64,000 nucleotides of DNA from Physcocola sp002396385 (lineage in GTDB: Bacteria > Bacteroidota > Bacteroidia > Bacteroidales > Paludibacteraceae): contig CAMNDM010000003.1 of NCBI GenBank assembly GCA_946535435.1, positions 62,001-126,000 on the forward strand, in the 5' to 3' direction. A program made the translations under genes and the position numbers. Shown here piece after piece: positions 39,324-48,282 of this stretch. Each line of letters opens with the position of its first letter. The first letter of the stretch is position 1. Below the pieces are notes generated by a model. That model saw nothing but the letters and a program-made list of their open reading frames with translations, did no database searches and had not been told where the DNA came from.

Positions 39324-42300
39324 TTAATAGTTTTCAATTTGGTGAGCATTCTCAGACGTGATTTTCACATCTTTCGATGCTGCCGACTGGCGTTTTGCCT
39401 GTTTCCGCTTCTGAACTTTGACTCCGGTGAATGCGAACACACTGTACATGACTGGAACGAAGACCAGTGTCAGAATGGCCGATACGGTCAGGCCTCCGAT
39501 AACGGCTACACCCATCGGACGCCACATCTCGGCGCCTTCACCTGTACCTGTTGCCATAGGAATCATACCCAGAATAGTTGTGAGGGTGGTCATGACTACC
39601 GGACGCAGACGGCTCTTACCTCCGTGGACAACTGCTTCGAGAATGTCCATTCCGCGTTCACGGTTCAAATTGATGTAGTCGACCAGCACAATACCGTTCT
39701 TCACCACAATACCAATCAGCATGATGGCTCCGATAGCTGACATAACGTTCAGGGTGTTTCCTGTAATAAGCAGGGCGATGATGACACCCGAGAAGGCAAA
39801 CAGCAACGTCAGCATGTTGATGAATGGGTAGGTCAGGCTCTCGAATTCGCCCGCCATTACCACAAACACAAGCACCAATATCAGAAGGGCTAATGCACCC
39901 AAACTCTTGAAGGCGTCTTGTTGGTCTTCGTAGTTTCCCGATATCTTCACCTCAAAGCCCTGTGGAATGTCCATCTTGTCAATGACTTCTTGTGCTTTTG
40001 CGGCAACGGTTCCCATATCGGCTCCGTCTGCAGAGTTGACAATCGCGCTGATGGTGTTGATACGCTCGCGGTCTTTTCGGTCGATGGTCGGAGGATCTTG
40101 GCTTTCGACTACCTTTCCTACTTCTTTAACCCTGACGCCCTGCCCCAGTGAATTGTAAATGGTGATGTTCTCGATGTCTTCAATCGAACGGCGGCTTTCA
40201 GGCTCGTACATCACTTTAATGTCGTATTCGTCTCCGTCCTCACGGAAATACGAGGCGGTGGCTCCGTTTATGCGGTAACGCAGCGCTGTTGCCGCTGTTC
40301 CGACGTTCAGATAGTGGAGGGCCAGTTTCTCGCGGTCAAATTCCACTCCGTATTCAGGCTGGTATTCGCTTCGGCTGATACGTGCTTCCGTACATGCGTT
40401 GATGCTCTTTTTACCAGAAAGTATGGTCATATTCATCAACGAGTCTTTGAATGCCTGTGCCAGTCTGTCCGATTCGGCAAAGTCATATCCGTAAATCTCG
40501 AAGTCGATTTTAGCTTCACCACCCATCGACATACCACCACCCAGCGTTACCTGTGTCTTCTTGAACTCAGGGTAGAGCTTCAAGTCCTCACGAATAAGGT
40601 TACAGATGGTTTCCAGGTCGCGGGCTTTGTGTCCTGGCACCTTCTTTTCCACACTGTCTTGTCGCACGTTGATGCTGTACAACGACATGTTAAACGAAAG
40701 GAGGTAGTTTCCGTTGTCTTGGAGCGATGCGAAGGTGTTGTCGGTGCTAGCCTGACCCACGCTGTAGTTCGCAACTCGCAATTCAGGGTATTTCCTCATC
40801 CAGTCGTGAACCAGTTTCTGGCCGTAGCTGTTTGATGTTGCCTTGCTGGTACCGTTTGGCAACTCCAGAACTACTTTTACACGGCCGTTGTCTAGTGTTG
40901 GCAGGAACGAAGATCCCAAATATTTCGAAATGAAGATTGAGAAGATGAAGAAGCCCAAACAGCCCGCTACAATAATCTTCTTATGGGTTACCGCATAGCT
41001 TAAAACTATTTCATAACCGTTGTCGAGAGCGTCGAGTGCCTTGTTGATTGGCTTGAAAATGATTTGGAATAGCTTGCTTTCTTTCTCGTCACGCTTGTCT
41101 TGCAACAAATAGGCGCAAAGCATAGGGGTAAGGGTCAGTGCGCAGATGATAGACACAATCATGATGATGCTGACCATCCAACCCAACTCGCGGAACAATA
41201 CACCCATCTGTCCGGTTACCATAGTCAGCGGCATAAACACGGCCAGCAGGGTCAGTGTTGAGGCTACAACGGAAAGGGCCACCTCGTTGGTACCGTGAAT
41301 GGCTGCCTGCTTCGGCTGCGCCCCTCGTTCTATATGCTTCATCACATTCTCCAACACCACTATGGCATCGTCGACCACCATACCAATGGCAATTGAAAGC
41401 GCCGACATGGAAATGATGTTTAGTGACGAGCCCACTGCAAACAGGTAGATGAACGAACCTACCAGCGAGAGCGGTATGGTCAGCAGAATGATGACGGCTG
41501 CGCGCCACTTGCCCAAGAAGATGATTACGACCAACGACACGAATATCAGTGCGTCGCGGATGGTGTCGTACAAACTCTGGATGGTGTTCTTGATGTTGTC
41601 TGATGTGTTGACAATTACACCCAGTTTGACGTCGCTTGGCAGGTTCTTTTGCAGACGGGGCATCATTGACTCCACTTTGTCGGATATTTGCACGGAGTTG
41701 GCGCCACTTTGTTTCTGGACGATGACCATACCTCCTTCTTTTCCGTTGTTGTAGGCACTTTGTGTGCGCTCTTCTACCGAGTCGTCAATGCGGGCTACAT
41801 CGCGCAGACGGACAATTGCTCCGTTCTTCGCACTGATGACCAGGTTCTCCATCTCTTTCGGATCGTTGTATTCTCCCTCAACACGAAGGTTGAAGGTCTT
41901 TGTTCCCAAATCGAACAAACCGCCTGAAATATTGCGGTTCTCGGCTCCGATAAGGGCGCTGATGGTTTCGAGGCTGATTCCGTAACCCTCGATCTTCTGT
42001 GGGTCTACATATACGTGTACTTCACGTTTTGGCGCACCTACTATGCTCACTGTACCTACACCATCGACACGGGCAAGTGGGTTTGCCACGCTTTCGTCTA
42101 GTATCTTGTACAGGGCCGGCATGCTCTGTGTTGCCTGCACGCTCATCATCATAATTGGAATCATGTCGGTGGTGAACTTGAACAGGAACGGCGTGTTACA
42201 CTCGTCGGGCAGGGCCGACGTCACCATGTCCAATTTGTCTCGGACGTTGTTGGTCAGCACGTCGATGTCGTAGCCGTATTCAAACTCAATATAGATTACA

Positions 42301-42566
42301 CTGATGTTTTCACGCGATTTTGAAGTCAGGTGCTTCAAGTGCTCTACCGAGTTCAGCGTGTTCTCGAGCGGACGGGTTACGTTCTGCTCTATATCGTCGG
42401 CGCTGGCACCTCCATAGGTGGTAATCACCATAATGGTGTTGGTGTCGATGTCGGGATACAGGTCGATTGGTAGTTTTAAAAATGAAGCGATACCCAATAT
42501 GGCCACTGTAATGAAACAGAGCGATACCAGGATAGGTCGTTTCACGGAACTCTCGTATATACTCAT
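39324..42566 (-). CDS. RND-family efflux pump, inner membrane subunit (AcrB/MexB-like)
   Basis: A 1080-residue proton-driven efflux transporter. The opening MSIYESSVKRPILVSLCF, the PN1 region STYGGASADDIEQNVTRPLE-like, FKFTTDMIPIMMM, and the paired TM blocks GMVVDDAIVVLENVM (the D-D of the proton relay) and LIGIVVKNGIVLVDYINL are all present. GRLRPVVMTTLTTILGMIP-like sequence closes the TM11 region. Large periplasmic loops sit at about 35-330 and 560-860. It exports hydrophobic or amphiphilic compounds with the MFP and TolC partners encoded just upstream. Substrate unknown. Confidence 0.96.
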   Translation of the reverse strand: MSIYESSVKRPILVSLCFITVAILGIASFLKLPIDLYPDIDTNTIMVITTYGGASADDIEQNVTRPLENTLNSVEHLKHLTSKSRENISVIYIEFEYGYDIDVLTNNVRDKLDMVTSALPDECNTPFLFKFTTDMIPIMMMSVQATQSMPALYKILDESVANPLARVDGVGTVSIVGAPKREVHVYVDPQKIEGYGISLETISALIGAENRNISGGLFDLGTKTFNLRVEGEYNDPKEMENLVISAKNGAIVRLRDVARIDDSVEERTQSAYNNGKEGGMVIVQKQSGANSVQISDKVESMMPRLQKNLPSDVKLGVIVNTSDNIKNTIQSLYDTIRDALIFVSLVVIIFLGKWRAAVIILLTIPLSLVGSFIYLFAVGSSLNIISMSALSIAIGMVVDDAIVVLENVMKHIERGAQPKQAAIHGTNEVALSVVASTLTLLAVFMPLTMVTGQMGVLFRELGWMVSIIMIVSIICALTLTPMLCAYLLQDKRDEKESKLFQIIFKPINKALDALDNGYEIVLSYAVTHKKIIVAGCLGFFIFSIFISKYLGSSFLPTLDNGRVKVVLELPNGTSKATSNSYGQKLVHDWMRKYPELRVANYSVGQASTDNTFASLQDNGNYLLSFNMSLYSINVRQDSVEKKVPGHKARDLETICNLIREDLKLYPEFKKTQVTLGGGMSMGGEAKIDFEIYGYDFAESDRLAQAFKDSLMNMTILSGKKSINACTEARISRSEYQPEYGVEFDREKLALHYLNVGTAATALRYRINGATASYFREDGDEYDIKVMYEPESRRSIEDIENITIYNSLGQGVRVKEVGKVVESQDPPTIDRKDRERINTISAIVNSADGADMGTVAAKAQEVIDKMDIPQGFEVKISGNYEDQQDAFKSLGALALLILVLVFVVMAGEFESLTYPFINMLTLLFAFSGVIIALLITGNTLNVMSAIGAIMLIGIVVKNGIVLVDYINLNRERGMDILEAVVHGGKSRLRPVVMTTLTTILGMIPMATGTGEGAEMWRPMGVAVIGGLTVSAILTLVFVPVMYSVFAFTGVKVQKRKQAKRQSAASKDVKITSENAHQIENY

Positions 42567-42599
42567 ATCTTTTTCCTTTTATCGTTTATTGGACTTGAC

Positions 42600-43664
42600 T
42601 TACTTCAATTGCTTTGCTACAACGTCGACTTCAAGTCCGTCGGTCAACTTCGCCATACCGCCTACTACAACCATAGCTCCGTCTTCCACACCGCTCTTTA
42701 TCTCTATCTTGTCGCCGATGACGCGGCCTGTCTCTACCTTGCTGTACGAAACTTTGCCGTTTTTGTAGGTATAGACATAGTGGTCGCCGCTGCCAAGCTG
42801 TTTCTGTATGGCTACGTCTGGCACCAACACGTGTTTTGCTGTACCCAGATTGAAGGTGGTGCGGGCAAACATACCTGGACGAACCTTGTTGGCTGGGTTG
42901 CTGATGTTGATTTCAACAGGGAAGGTGCGGGTGGTGGCATCCATAGTAGGGTAGATGATGGAGATGCTGCCCTTGAAGTGTTCGCCTGGAAGGGCGTCTA
43001 CGGTTACGTCTACGTTCTGGCCCTTCTTGATCTTTGTGAAATTGTCTTCGCTAACGTTCACTAGAATCTTTACAGGCTGCATCTGGTTGATGGTGACGAT
43101 TTCGGCACCTCCCTTATACATGTCGCCGCTGTCGTAGTTGCGGGCAGTGATGACGCCGCTAATAGGTGCGGTTAGGTTCACGTTCTCGAGCAGATTGTTG
43201 TAATTCTCCTTCAATACGTCTAACTGCATCTTCAACTGGTCAACCTGTTGCTGGCTGGCACCTCCGGCTTCCTGCAGGGCTTTAACGCGCTTGTAGTCCA
43301 CCTCAGCCTGTATCATCTGGGTCTTGATGTTGATAAGGCTGGTTTCGTCCATCTTAACCAGCAATTGGCCTTTTTTTACGTAGTCGCCAACTTCGCAGTA
43401 GATTTTGATGATGCGGCCAGGGTTCTGCGACACAATGTCGTTTTTGGCAAATGCCTTTACGGTAGAGGTCAGCTCTTCCAATTGTGCCACTTTTTCCGCG
43501 TGTACGGTGTCGATGCTTACTTTTATTTTTTCTGTTTCTTCGGTTTTCACCTGTTTGGTGGTTTCTTCGGCTTTGTTGCCGCTGTCGTTTTTAACTCCAC
43601 ATGAGTTTGCCACAACTAACATTGAGGCAAATGCTGTTATGTTCAGCAGTTTTTTCGTGTTCAT
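42600..43664 (-). CDS. RND efflux periplasmic adaptor (MFP/HlyD-like) lipoprotein
   Basis: A 354-residue adaptor with a lipoprotein signal (MNTKKLLNITAFASMLVVANSC, C22). The split lipoyl/barrel-sandwich halves are GRIIKIYCEVGDYVKKGQLLVKMDE and LTAPISGVITARNYDSGDMY, joined by a helical hairpin (about 115-160). The beta-barrel (VKILVNVSEDNFTKIKKGQNV) and membrane-proximal domain (VPDVAIQKQLGSGDHYVYTY) follow. It links the inner-membrane pump to the TolC-type channel. Confidence 0.95.
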   Translation of the reverse strand: MNTKKLLNITAFASMLVVANSCGVKNDSGNKAEETTKQVKTEETEKIKVSIDTVHAEKVAQLEELTSTVKAFAKNDIVSQNPGRIIKIYCEVGDYVKKGQLLVKMDETSLINIKTQMIQAEVDYKRVKALQEAGGASQQQVDQLKMQLDVLKENYNNLLENVNLTAPISGVITARNYDSGDMYKGGAEIVTINQMQPVKILVNVSEDNFTKIKKGQNVDVTVDALPGEHFKGSISIIYPTMDATTRTFPVEINISNPANKVRPGMFARTTFNLGTAKHVLVPDVAIQKQLGSGDHYVYTYKNGKVSYSKVETGRVIGDKIEIKSGVEDGAMVVVGGMAKLTDGLEVDVVAKQLK

Positions 43665-43689
43665 ATTGTTTGAGTTTCTTTTTGTTTGC

Positions 43690-45042
43690 TTATTGGATAT
43701 ATTGGTTGTATGCGTTACCCAAAACCTCGTCTACGTTGTTCTTTGCCACAATATAGTCGTAAATGGCCTGCAGGTAGTTGAGTTGGGCGTTGGTTAGTGC
43801 GTTTTGCGATGTGGTCAGTTCCAATGTTGTGCCAGAACCCACCTCGTAGCGCTTCTTTGCTATGACCAGTCCTTTCCAAGCCGATTCTGCGGCCGCTTTG
43901 GTAGTGTTGATGGTTTCGATGGCCACACGCAGGTTGTTCAAACTGTTTTGCAAACCGAGTTTCAGTTTCCGTTTGGTGTCTTCCTTGGTAAACTGCATCT
44001 CTTTGTATTGCAACTCTGCCTGTTTCTGCTTGTAGTAGCGGCTGCCACCCTGGAAGAGCGGGAAGTTCAGCGACAGGCCGACCGTACTGTATGGGTTCCA
44101 GTCGTTGCCGGTTAGTTTGTCGCCCATCGAAATCCAGTTGTACATGGCGCTCAGCGACAGGGTTGGGTACCATTGGGCCTTGGTTACTTCCAACTGTTTT
44201 TCAAGCAGGCGTTCGGTAACGTCTAATTGGCGCATCGTCGGGTTGTCGCTCAGGGTGGTGTCGAGGTCGCTAAGCTTAATCTCGTCAAACATGGTCCGCT
44301 CGTAGTCGGCCAGTGTACCGTCTATGGTTATAGGATATTCGTCGGGCAACCCCATCTGTATTTTCAAATTCAGGGTGGCCAGCTCAATGCCGCGCTTTGT
44401 GGCAATCATGCTGGGTTCTATGCTCTTCACCTGAACGTCGGCCTGGATGGTGTCGTACTCACTGCACAAGCCGTTGTTGAAGCGTACGCGTGTTATGCGC
44501 AGGTTCTCTTTGGCAGTGTTCCAACTGCTCTGCAGCACCTTGTAGCTGTCTTTGGCGTTCAACAGTTGGTAGTAGGCCTCGGTAATGGTGCTGACCATAT
44601 TGATTTTTGTCTGCCGTGCTGTTTCCCGCTTGGCATTGATGCTCTCTTCTGTCAGTTTGATAGACTTCCAAAGAGGAACGTTGATGAGGGGAAGGCCTGC
44701 GTTGAAGCCAACCGAGGTGGTAAATGCGCTACCTACCTCGAAACTACGGCCGGCCATACTCATTGTTTGCTTTTTAATCGCATACTGCAAACTACCGGTA
44801 AAACTAAGTTGTGGGTAAAGGTTTCCTAATGTCTCCTTTTTCGCATAATTGGTGCGGAGCACTTCCATACTGTCAACAACAACTGTCGGATTCTGGTCCA
44901 AGGCTATCCTTATGGCCTGGTCCAGGGTGAGGTGGATGGTGTCGCTCTGGGTGGCGATTTGCTCCTGTGCCTCTGTGGTTCCGAAACTTAGCAAACTAAT
45001 CAGGGCGATTACGCCTTGCTTTGCAATTCTAATTTCTTTCAT
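43690..45042 (-). CDS. TolC-family outer membrane efflux channel
   Basis: A 450-residue protein with a signal peptide (about residues 1-25, ending TTEAQ). It shows the duplicated OEP pattern: TLDQAIRIALDQNPTVVVDSMEVLRTNY and a second half with DVTERLLEKQLEVTKAQWYPTLSLSAMYNW. Long alpha-hairpin segments (LLNAKDSYKVLQSSWNTAKENLRITRVRFNNGLCS; WKGLVIAKKRYEVGSGTTLELTTSQNALTNAQLNYLQ) are the coiled periplasmic tunnel. It forms the outer channel of the tripartite pump. Confidence 0.95.
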   Translation of the reverse strand: MKEIRIAKQGVIALISLLSFGTTEAQEQIATQSDTIHLTLDQAIRIALDQNPTVVVDSMEVLRTNYAKKETLGNLYPQLSFTGSLQYAIKKQTMSMAGRSFEVGSAFTTSVGFNAGLPLINVPLWKSIKLTEESINAKRETARQTKINMVSTITEAYYQLLNAKDSYKVLQSSWNTAKENLRITRVRFNNGLCSEYDTIQADVQVKSIEPSMIATKRGIELATLNLKIQMGLPDEYPITIDGTLADYERTMFDEIKLSDLDTTLSDNPTMRQLDVTERLLEKQLEVTKAQWYPTLSLSAMYNWISMGDKLTGNDWNPYSTVGLSLNFPLFQGGSRYYKQKQAELQYKEMQFTKEDTKRKLKLGLQNSLNNLRVAIETINTTKAAAESAWKGLVIAKKRYEVGSGTTLELTTSQNALTNAQLNYLQAIYDYIVAKNNVDEVLGNAYNQYIQ

Positions 45043-45069
45043 ATCGATTGTAATAACTTTTTTCTGTTT

Positions 45070-45684
45070 TTATATTGCAGGATTTGTTTTCTCGTATTCC
45101 TCTATAACCTGTAAACCTTTTTCCGTTGCAATGCCGCGGTAGAATATCTTTATAAATGTGTTTATTATTTTGTGAATCTGCACGTCTGGGTTTTCTTTGA
45201 TCGCTTTTTCTGCCATCTGCCTTATCCCGTCAGAAATGCTTGTGCTTAGCAGGTTGACCGCAATGTCTTTCCTGATGAGGCCTTCTTCTTGGCCTTTTGT
45301 CAGCCTTATTTCGTTTTTAACCTGTCTTTCCAACTCTTTTTGGCGGCAGTAGTCGTTGGGTAGGTCAAAGTTCTTAATGTCCTTCCAAAAATTAGGACTA
45401 ACTTTTTTAACCAGACGCTGTATTTCTTGTGTTGTAGCCATCATCTCTATCATTGTGTTGCTGCAATTACTACTAATCTGGGCCAACTTGGTGTCTGTGA
45501 CCTCGTCCATATATTTGAGGCATTCGAAAATGAGTGTGTTTTTGTCTTTGAACTTTTCGTAGATGGTACGTTTCGACATACTAAGCGATATGGCTATGTC
45601 GTCCATTGTTATGCTCTTTATACCGTTCTGGGTAAACATCTTAAGGGCACCTTCAAGTATTTTTCTGCTTACTTCGTCACTCAT
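45070..45684 (-). CDS. TetR-family transcriptional regulator of the efflux operon
   Basis: A 204-residue protein whose N-terminal TetR HTH (about 8-55) reads ILEGALKMFTQNGIKSITMDDIAISLSMSKRTIYEKFKDK. The C-terminal ligand domain is variable. It is the first gene of the operon and 27 bases upstream of the tolC-like gene, so it probably represses itself and the pump genes until an effector binds. Promoter box 45747-45754. Confidence 0.93.
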   Translation of the reverse strand: MSDEVSRKILEGALKMFTQNGIKSITMDDIAISLSMSKRTIYEKFKDKNTLIFECLKYMDEVTDTKLAQISSNCSNTMIEMMATTQEIQRLVKKVSPNFWKDIKNFDLPNDYCRQKELERQVKNEIRLTKGQEEGLIRKDIAVNLLSTSISDGIRQMAEKAIKENPDVQIHKIINTFIKIFYRGIATEKGLQVIEEYEKTNPAI

Positions 45685-45746
45685 TTTGTTACCTTATTTA
45701 CTGTTTTTGTCTGCTACCGGTATGCATAAGTTTCCTGTAGCATGTG

Positions 45747-45754
45747 CAAAGATA
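45747..45754 (-). promoter_or_regulatory. -7 box (TATCTTTG) of the tetR-efflux operon
   Basis: Perfect TAnnTTTG on the minus strand, 63 bases upstream of the tetR start. The operator is probably nearby but no clear palindrome was found. Confidence 0.55.
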
Positions 45755-45878
45755 GGTATAAAACTTGATAAACGAAAAAAGTTTTCTTGGTTTTTACTCG
45801 ACAAATTTGTTTTTTCTTGTGGATTCGGCTGAGTCAAGGGACTGTTTTGTTGAAAGCGGATAATTTTTTTAAAAAACT

Positions 45879-45910
45879 AAGGTGTGTTGACCGCTTTTTC
45901 AACACACCTT
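45879..45910 (-). terminator. Terminator of the Tat/TonB operon
   Basis: AAGGTGTGTTG paired with CAACACACCTT; on the minus strand it ends in AGTTTTTT. It lies 25 bases past the stop of the TonB receptor gene. Confidence 0.88.
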
Positions 45911-45934
45911 TGAATATGTTCGTGTCTTGCCGAT

Positions 45935-47854
45935 TTAGAAGTGGATGCTGGCCCCTGCCATAAAGTTGGCTCCCGGCATAGGGTAGCCTGCGTTAATCTC
46001 ATAATTCTGGTCGAACAGGTTCTCGCCTTTTATCCAGATTCCGAGCCAGTCGAGCGGACTGAATTGCAGTTGGGCGTTTGCCAACACGAAGTCTTCTTGC
46101 TGTGGTTTCTCGCCAACTTGTGTGTAGAGTCCGCCTATGTATTGCAGGCCTGCGCTTGCCAGCCATTTCTTCTTGTTGAAGCGGCCGCCCACATACAGTT
46201 TCTGTTCCGGTGCTGCCACCACCGGATTTTTCATGTCGAGGTAACTGTAGTTGGCGTTTATGCTCCACGAACTGCAGATGTTGTAGCTGGCTTCCAACTC
46301 TATTCCTTTATTCTCAATCTCACCGGTGTTAACGTTCAGCGGTTTGCCGTCTGTCATCTGGGTGGTAATCATATTGTCGCCGTCTATGTAGTAGACATTG
46401 ATGCCGTAGTGAAGCTTGTTGTCGATGAGGTCTTGGGCAAGGGCAAATTCGTAGCTCCACAGGCGTTCCGCCTCAAGTTCGGCATTGGCTGGTTTGAACA
46501 TATAGAGTTCTTTGATGGTCGGGTTGCGGAAGCCCTTGCTGGCTGTGGCCTTGATGGTGGTCTGTTGAATCCGCCTTCCTCCTATTCGGCTGGTCAACCC
46601 AACTTGCGGTACCCATTCGTCGCCCACCAGCCAATGGTGGTTGTAGCGGATTCCGCCATTTATATCCAAATACTTGAACAAGTATTGCTCGATGTTGACA
46701 TAGCCCGCTATCTCATCTTCTTTTTTTGACGCAAGCGCGCTTGTGGTCCCTATTTCCTCACCTGCAACATACTCGTTCCATGCTGTACCGCCAAAGTGGA
46801 AGTAGTCGAAACCGAGGGTTGCAGTTGTTTTACCCTGAAACTTCCTTATACTTTGGTTGGCTGACACGCCACCCATATAGTCGCGCGAGTGGTAGCGGTA
46901 GTCTTTTGGCGTTCCTTTCCCAATGGCGTAACCGTCGTTAATCACGTGTTTCCCCCAGTTGTAGAAAGCGCTGATGCTGCCTTTCGTGTTCCCGTAGCTG
47001 TTGCGTATCCATGCCGACGTTGTTCCACGGGTGATGTCTTGTTCCGCATCTTCCAACAGTGCGTCAACTGCGCCTGGTGTTTCGGCGTTGAACTTGTTGA
47101 TGTTCAGGTCGGCTCCCACCTGCCAGTTGTTGCAGATCTGGTAACCCAGTTGGCCATAACCGGCATACTGTTTGAAGCCCATATTGTCGCGGTGACCGTC
47201 GGTGCGGTTGTAAGCACCGCTAATGGAGCTGCTGAGTTTGCCCTGTTTGTTGCTGACCGACAGCTGGCTCTGCAGGGTGTTGTCGTTGCCGTAGCCGATG
47301 TTGGCGAGGGTGTGCGCACCGTCTTCTTTCTCTTTGTTGGTTACGAGGTTGATTACGCCTCCCATTGCGTTCGAACCATATAGAACCGAGGCCGGTCCGC
47401 GAAGCACCTGTATGCTTTCTATGTTCAGCCCTTGGTAGGTGTCGGCCAGCGGGTGTCCCATCAGACCCATAAATTGGGGGTGACCGTCAACCAGTACCAT
47501 TATCTGTCCGGTTCCGCTACCTAAGCCACGCATGTTCATTCCACCTGCTGAACCTGTCGACAGTCCGTAACCCATTGAACCGCGTTGGGTGACAAACAAA
47601 CCCGGGGTTTGTTCTGCAACAGCGGGAAGTACCGAGGGTATGTGTCGCTCTTGTAACTGTTGCTCGCTGATGGTCGTTATGGTGTTGGGTAGGAATTCTG
47701 GTCGTACGCCAATGACGTCTACTTTTGGCAGATAGTCGAAATATGGGTCTATAATTGGTCCTGCTAATGCCGAATCTACAGTTGCTGTTTGGGCGTGAAC
47801 ATTTAGCACTGTTAGACAAGACAAGGAGAATAACGGAATAAGTTTCTGCTTCAT
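45935..47854 (-). CDS. TonB-dependent outer membrane receptor
   Basis: A 639-residue receptor with signal peptide MKQKLIPLFSLSCLTVLNVHAQ. The plug domain (about 50-165) has TITTISEQQLQERHIPSVLPAVAEQTPGLFV, GMNMRGLGSGTGQIMVLVDGH and ESIQVLRGPASVLYGSNAMGGVINLVT. The 22-strand barrel ends in the aromatic terminal strand FMAGASIHF. It lacks the CarboxypepD_reg domain of SusC proteins, so resembles BtuB/FepA-type metal or cofactor importers. Cargo unknown; several His/Met-rich loops (GHPQFMGLMGHPL) might suggest a metal. Overlaps the DUF1893 gene by 4 bases (ATGA). Last gene of the operon. Confidence 0.94.
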   Translation of the reverse strand: MKQKLIPLFSLSCLTVLNVHAQTATVDSALAGPIIDPYFDYLPKVDVIGVRPEFLPNTITTISEQQLQERHIPSVLPAVAEQTPGLFVTQRGSMGYGLSTGSAGGMNMRGLGSGTGQIMVLVDGHPQFMGLMGHPLADTYQGLNIESIQVLRGPASVLYGSNAMGGVINLVTNKEKEDGAHTLANIGYGNDNTLQSQLSVSNKQGKLSSSISGAYNRTDGHRDNMGFKQYAGYGQLGYQICNNWQVGADLNINKFNAETPGAVDALLEDAEQDITRGTTSAWIRNSYGNTKGSISAFYNWGKHVINDGYAIGKGTPKDYRYHSRDYMGGVSANQSIRKFQGKTTATLGFDYFHFGGTAWNEYVAGEEIGTTSALASKKEDEIAGYVNIEQYLFKYLDINGGIRYNHHWLVGDEWVPQVGLTSRIGGRRIQQTTIKATASKGFRNPTIKELYMFKPANAELEAERLWSYEFALAQDLIDNKLHYGINVYYIDGDNMITTQMTDGKPLNVNTGEIENKGIELEASYNICSSWSINANYSYLDMKNPVVAAPEQKLYVGGRFNKKKWLASAGLQYIGGLYTQVGEKPQQEDFVLANAQLQFSPLDWLGIWIKGENLFDQNYEINAGYPMPGANFMAGASIHF

Positions 47855-48282
47855 GAATTTTTTATTTTCATATTTTCAATAAAGTTGGCAATTAGCGGCA
47901 CGCATTGTCCTGCAGTTGGCATGTCTTTGCAGAGTGTTTCCACAGGGCACCAACCGGTCTTGTCGCGGTTTTCAATGTGGTCGACTTTCTCGTCGAAACT
48001 ATATCGAATGCCAGAAAGTTCGAGTAGCTTGATGGCAGGTTCGCTGATTATGTGGGTGTGTAGTTCTGCTATGCCGCCCACTATCATGAGGGCTGCGGCT
48101 CCTTTTCCCACCACTTTGTCGGCAACCATTGCGCCTTTCAGCACTTGGGGTTCTGTGGTCAGTAGGGTATAAAGGTCACGGACACCTTTGTTGTCGTAAG
48201 TGTGCAGTTGCTCGTCTTGGTCGTAAATGGCCAGTGTGTGATTGCCTTGGCTAAGCGTCTGCTTCAGTTCTTCTAAGGTCAT
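47851..48282 (-). CDS. DUF1893-domain protein
   Basis: A 143-residue cytoplasmic protein: TLAIYDQDEQLHTYDNKGVRDLYTLL, GAMVADKVVGKGAAALMIVGG, LHTHIISEPAIKLLELSGI, and a C-terminal WCPVETLCKDMPTAGQCVPLI with three cysteines. DUF1893 adopts a cytidine-deaminase-like fold, and the VGKGAAALM block is diagnostic. Its biological role is unknown. Overlaps both neighbours by 4 bases (AKR upstream, TonB receptor downstream), implying tight co-translation. Confidence 0.88.
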   Translation of the reverse strand: MTLEELKQTLSQGNHTLAIYDQDEQLHTYDNKGVRDLYTLLTTEPQVLKGAMVADKVVGKGAAALMIVGGIAELHTHIISEPAIKLLELSGIRYSFDEKVDHIENRDKTGWCPVETLCKDMPTAGQCVPLIANFIENMKIKNS

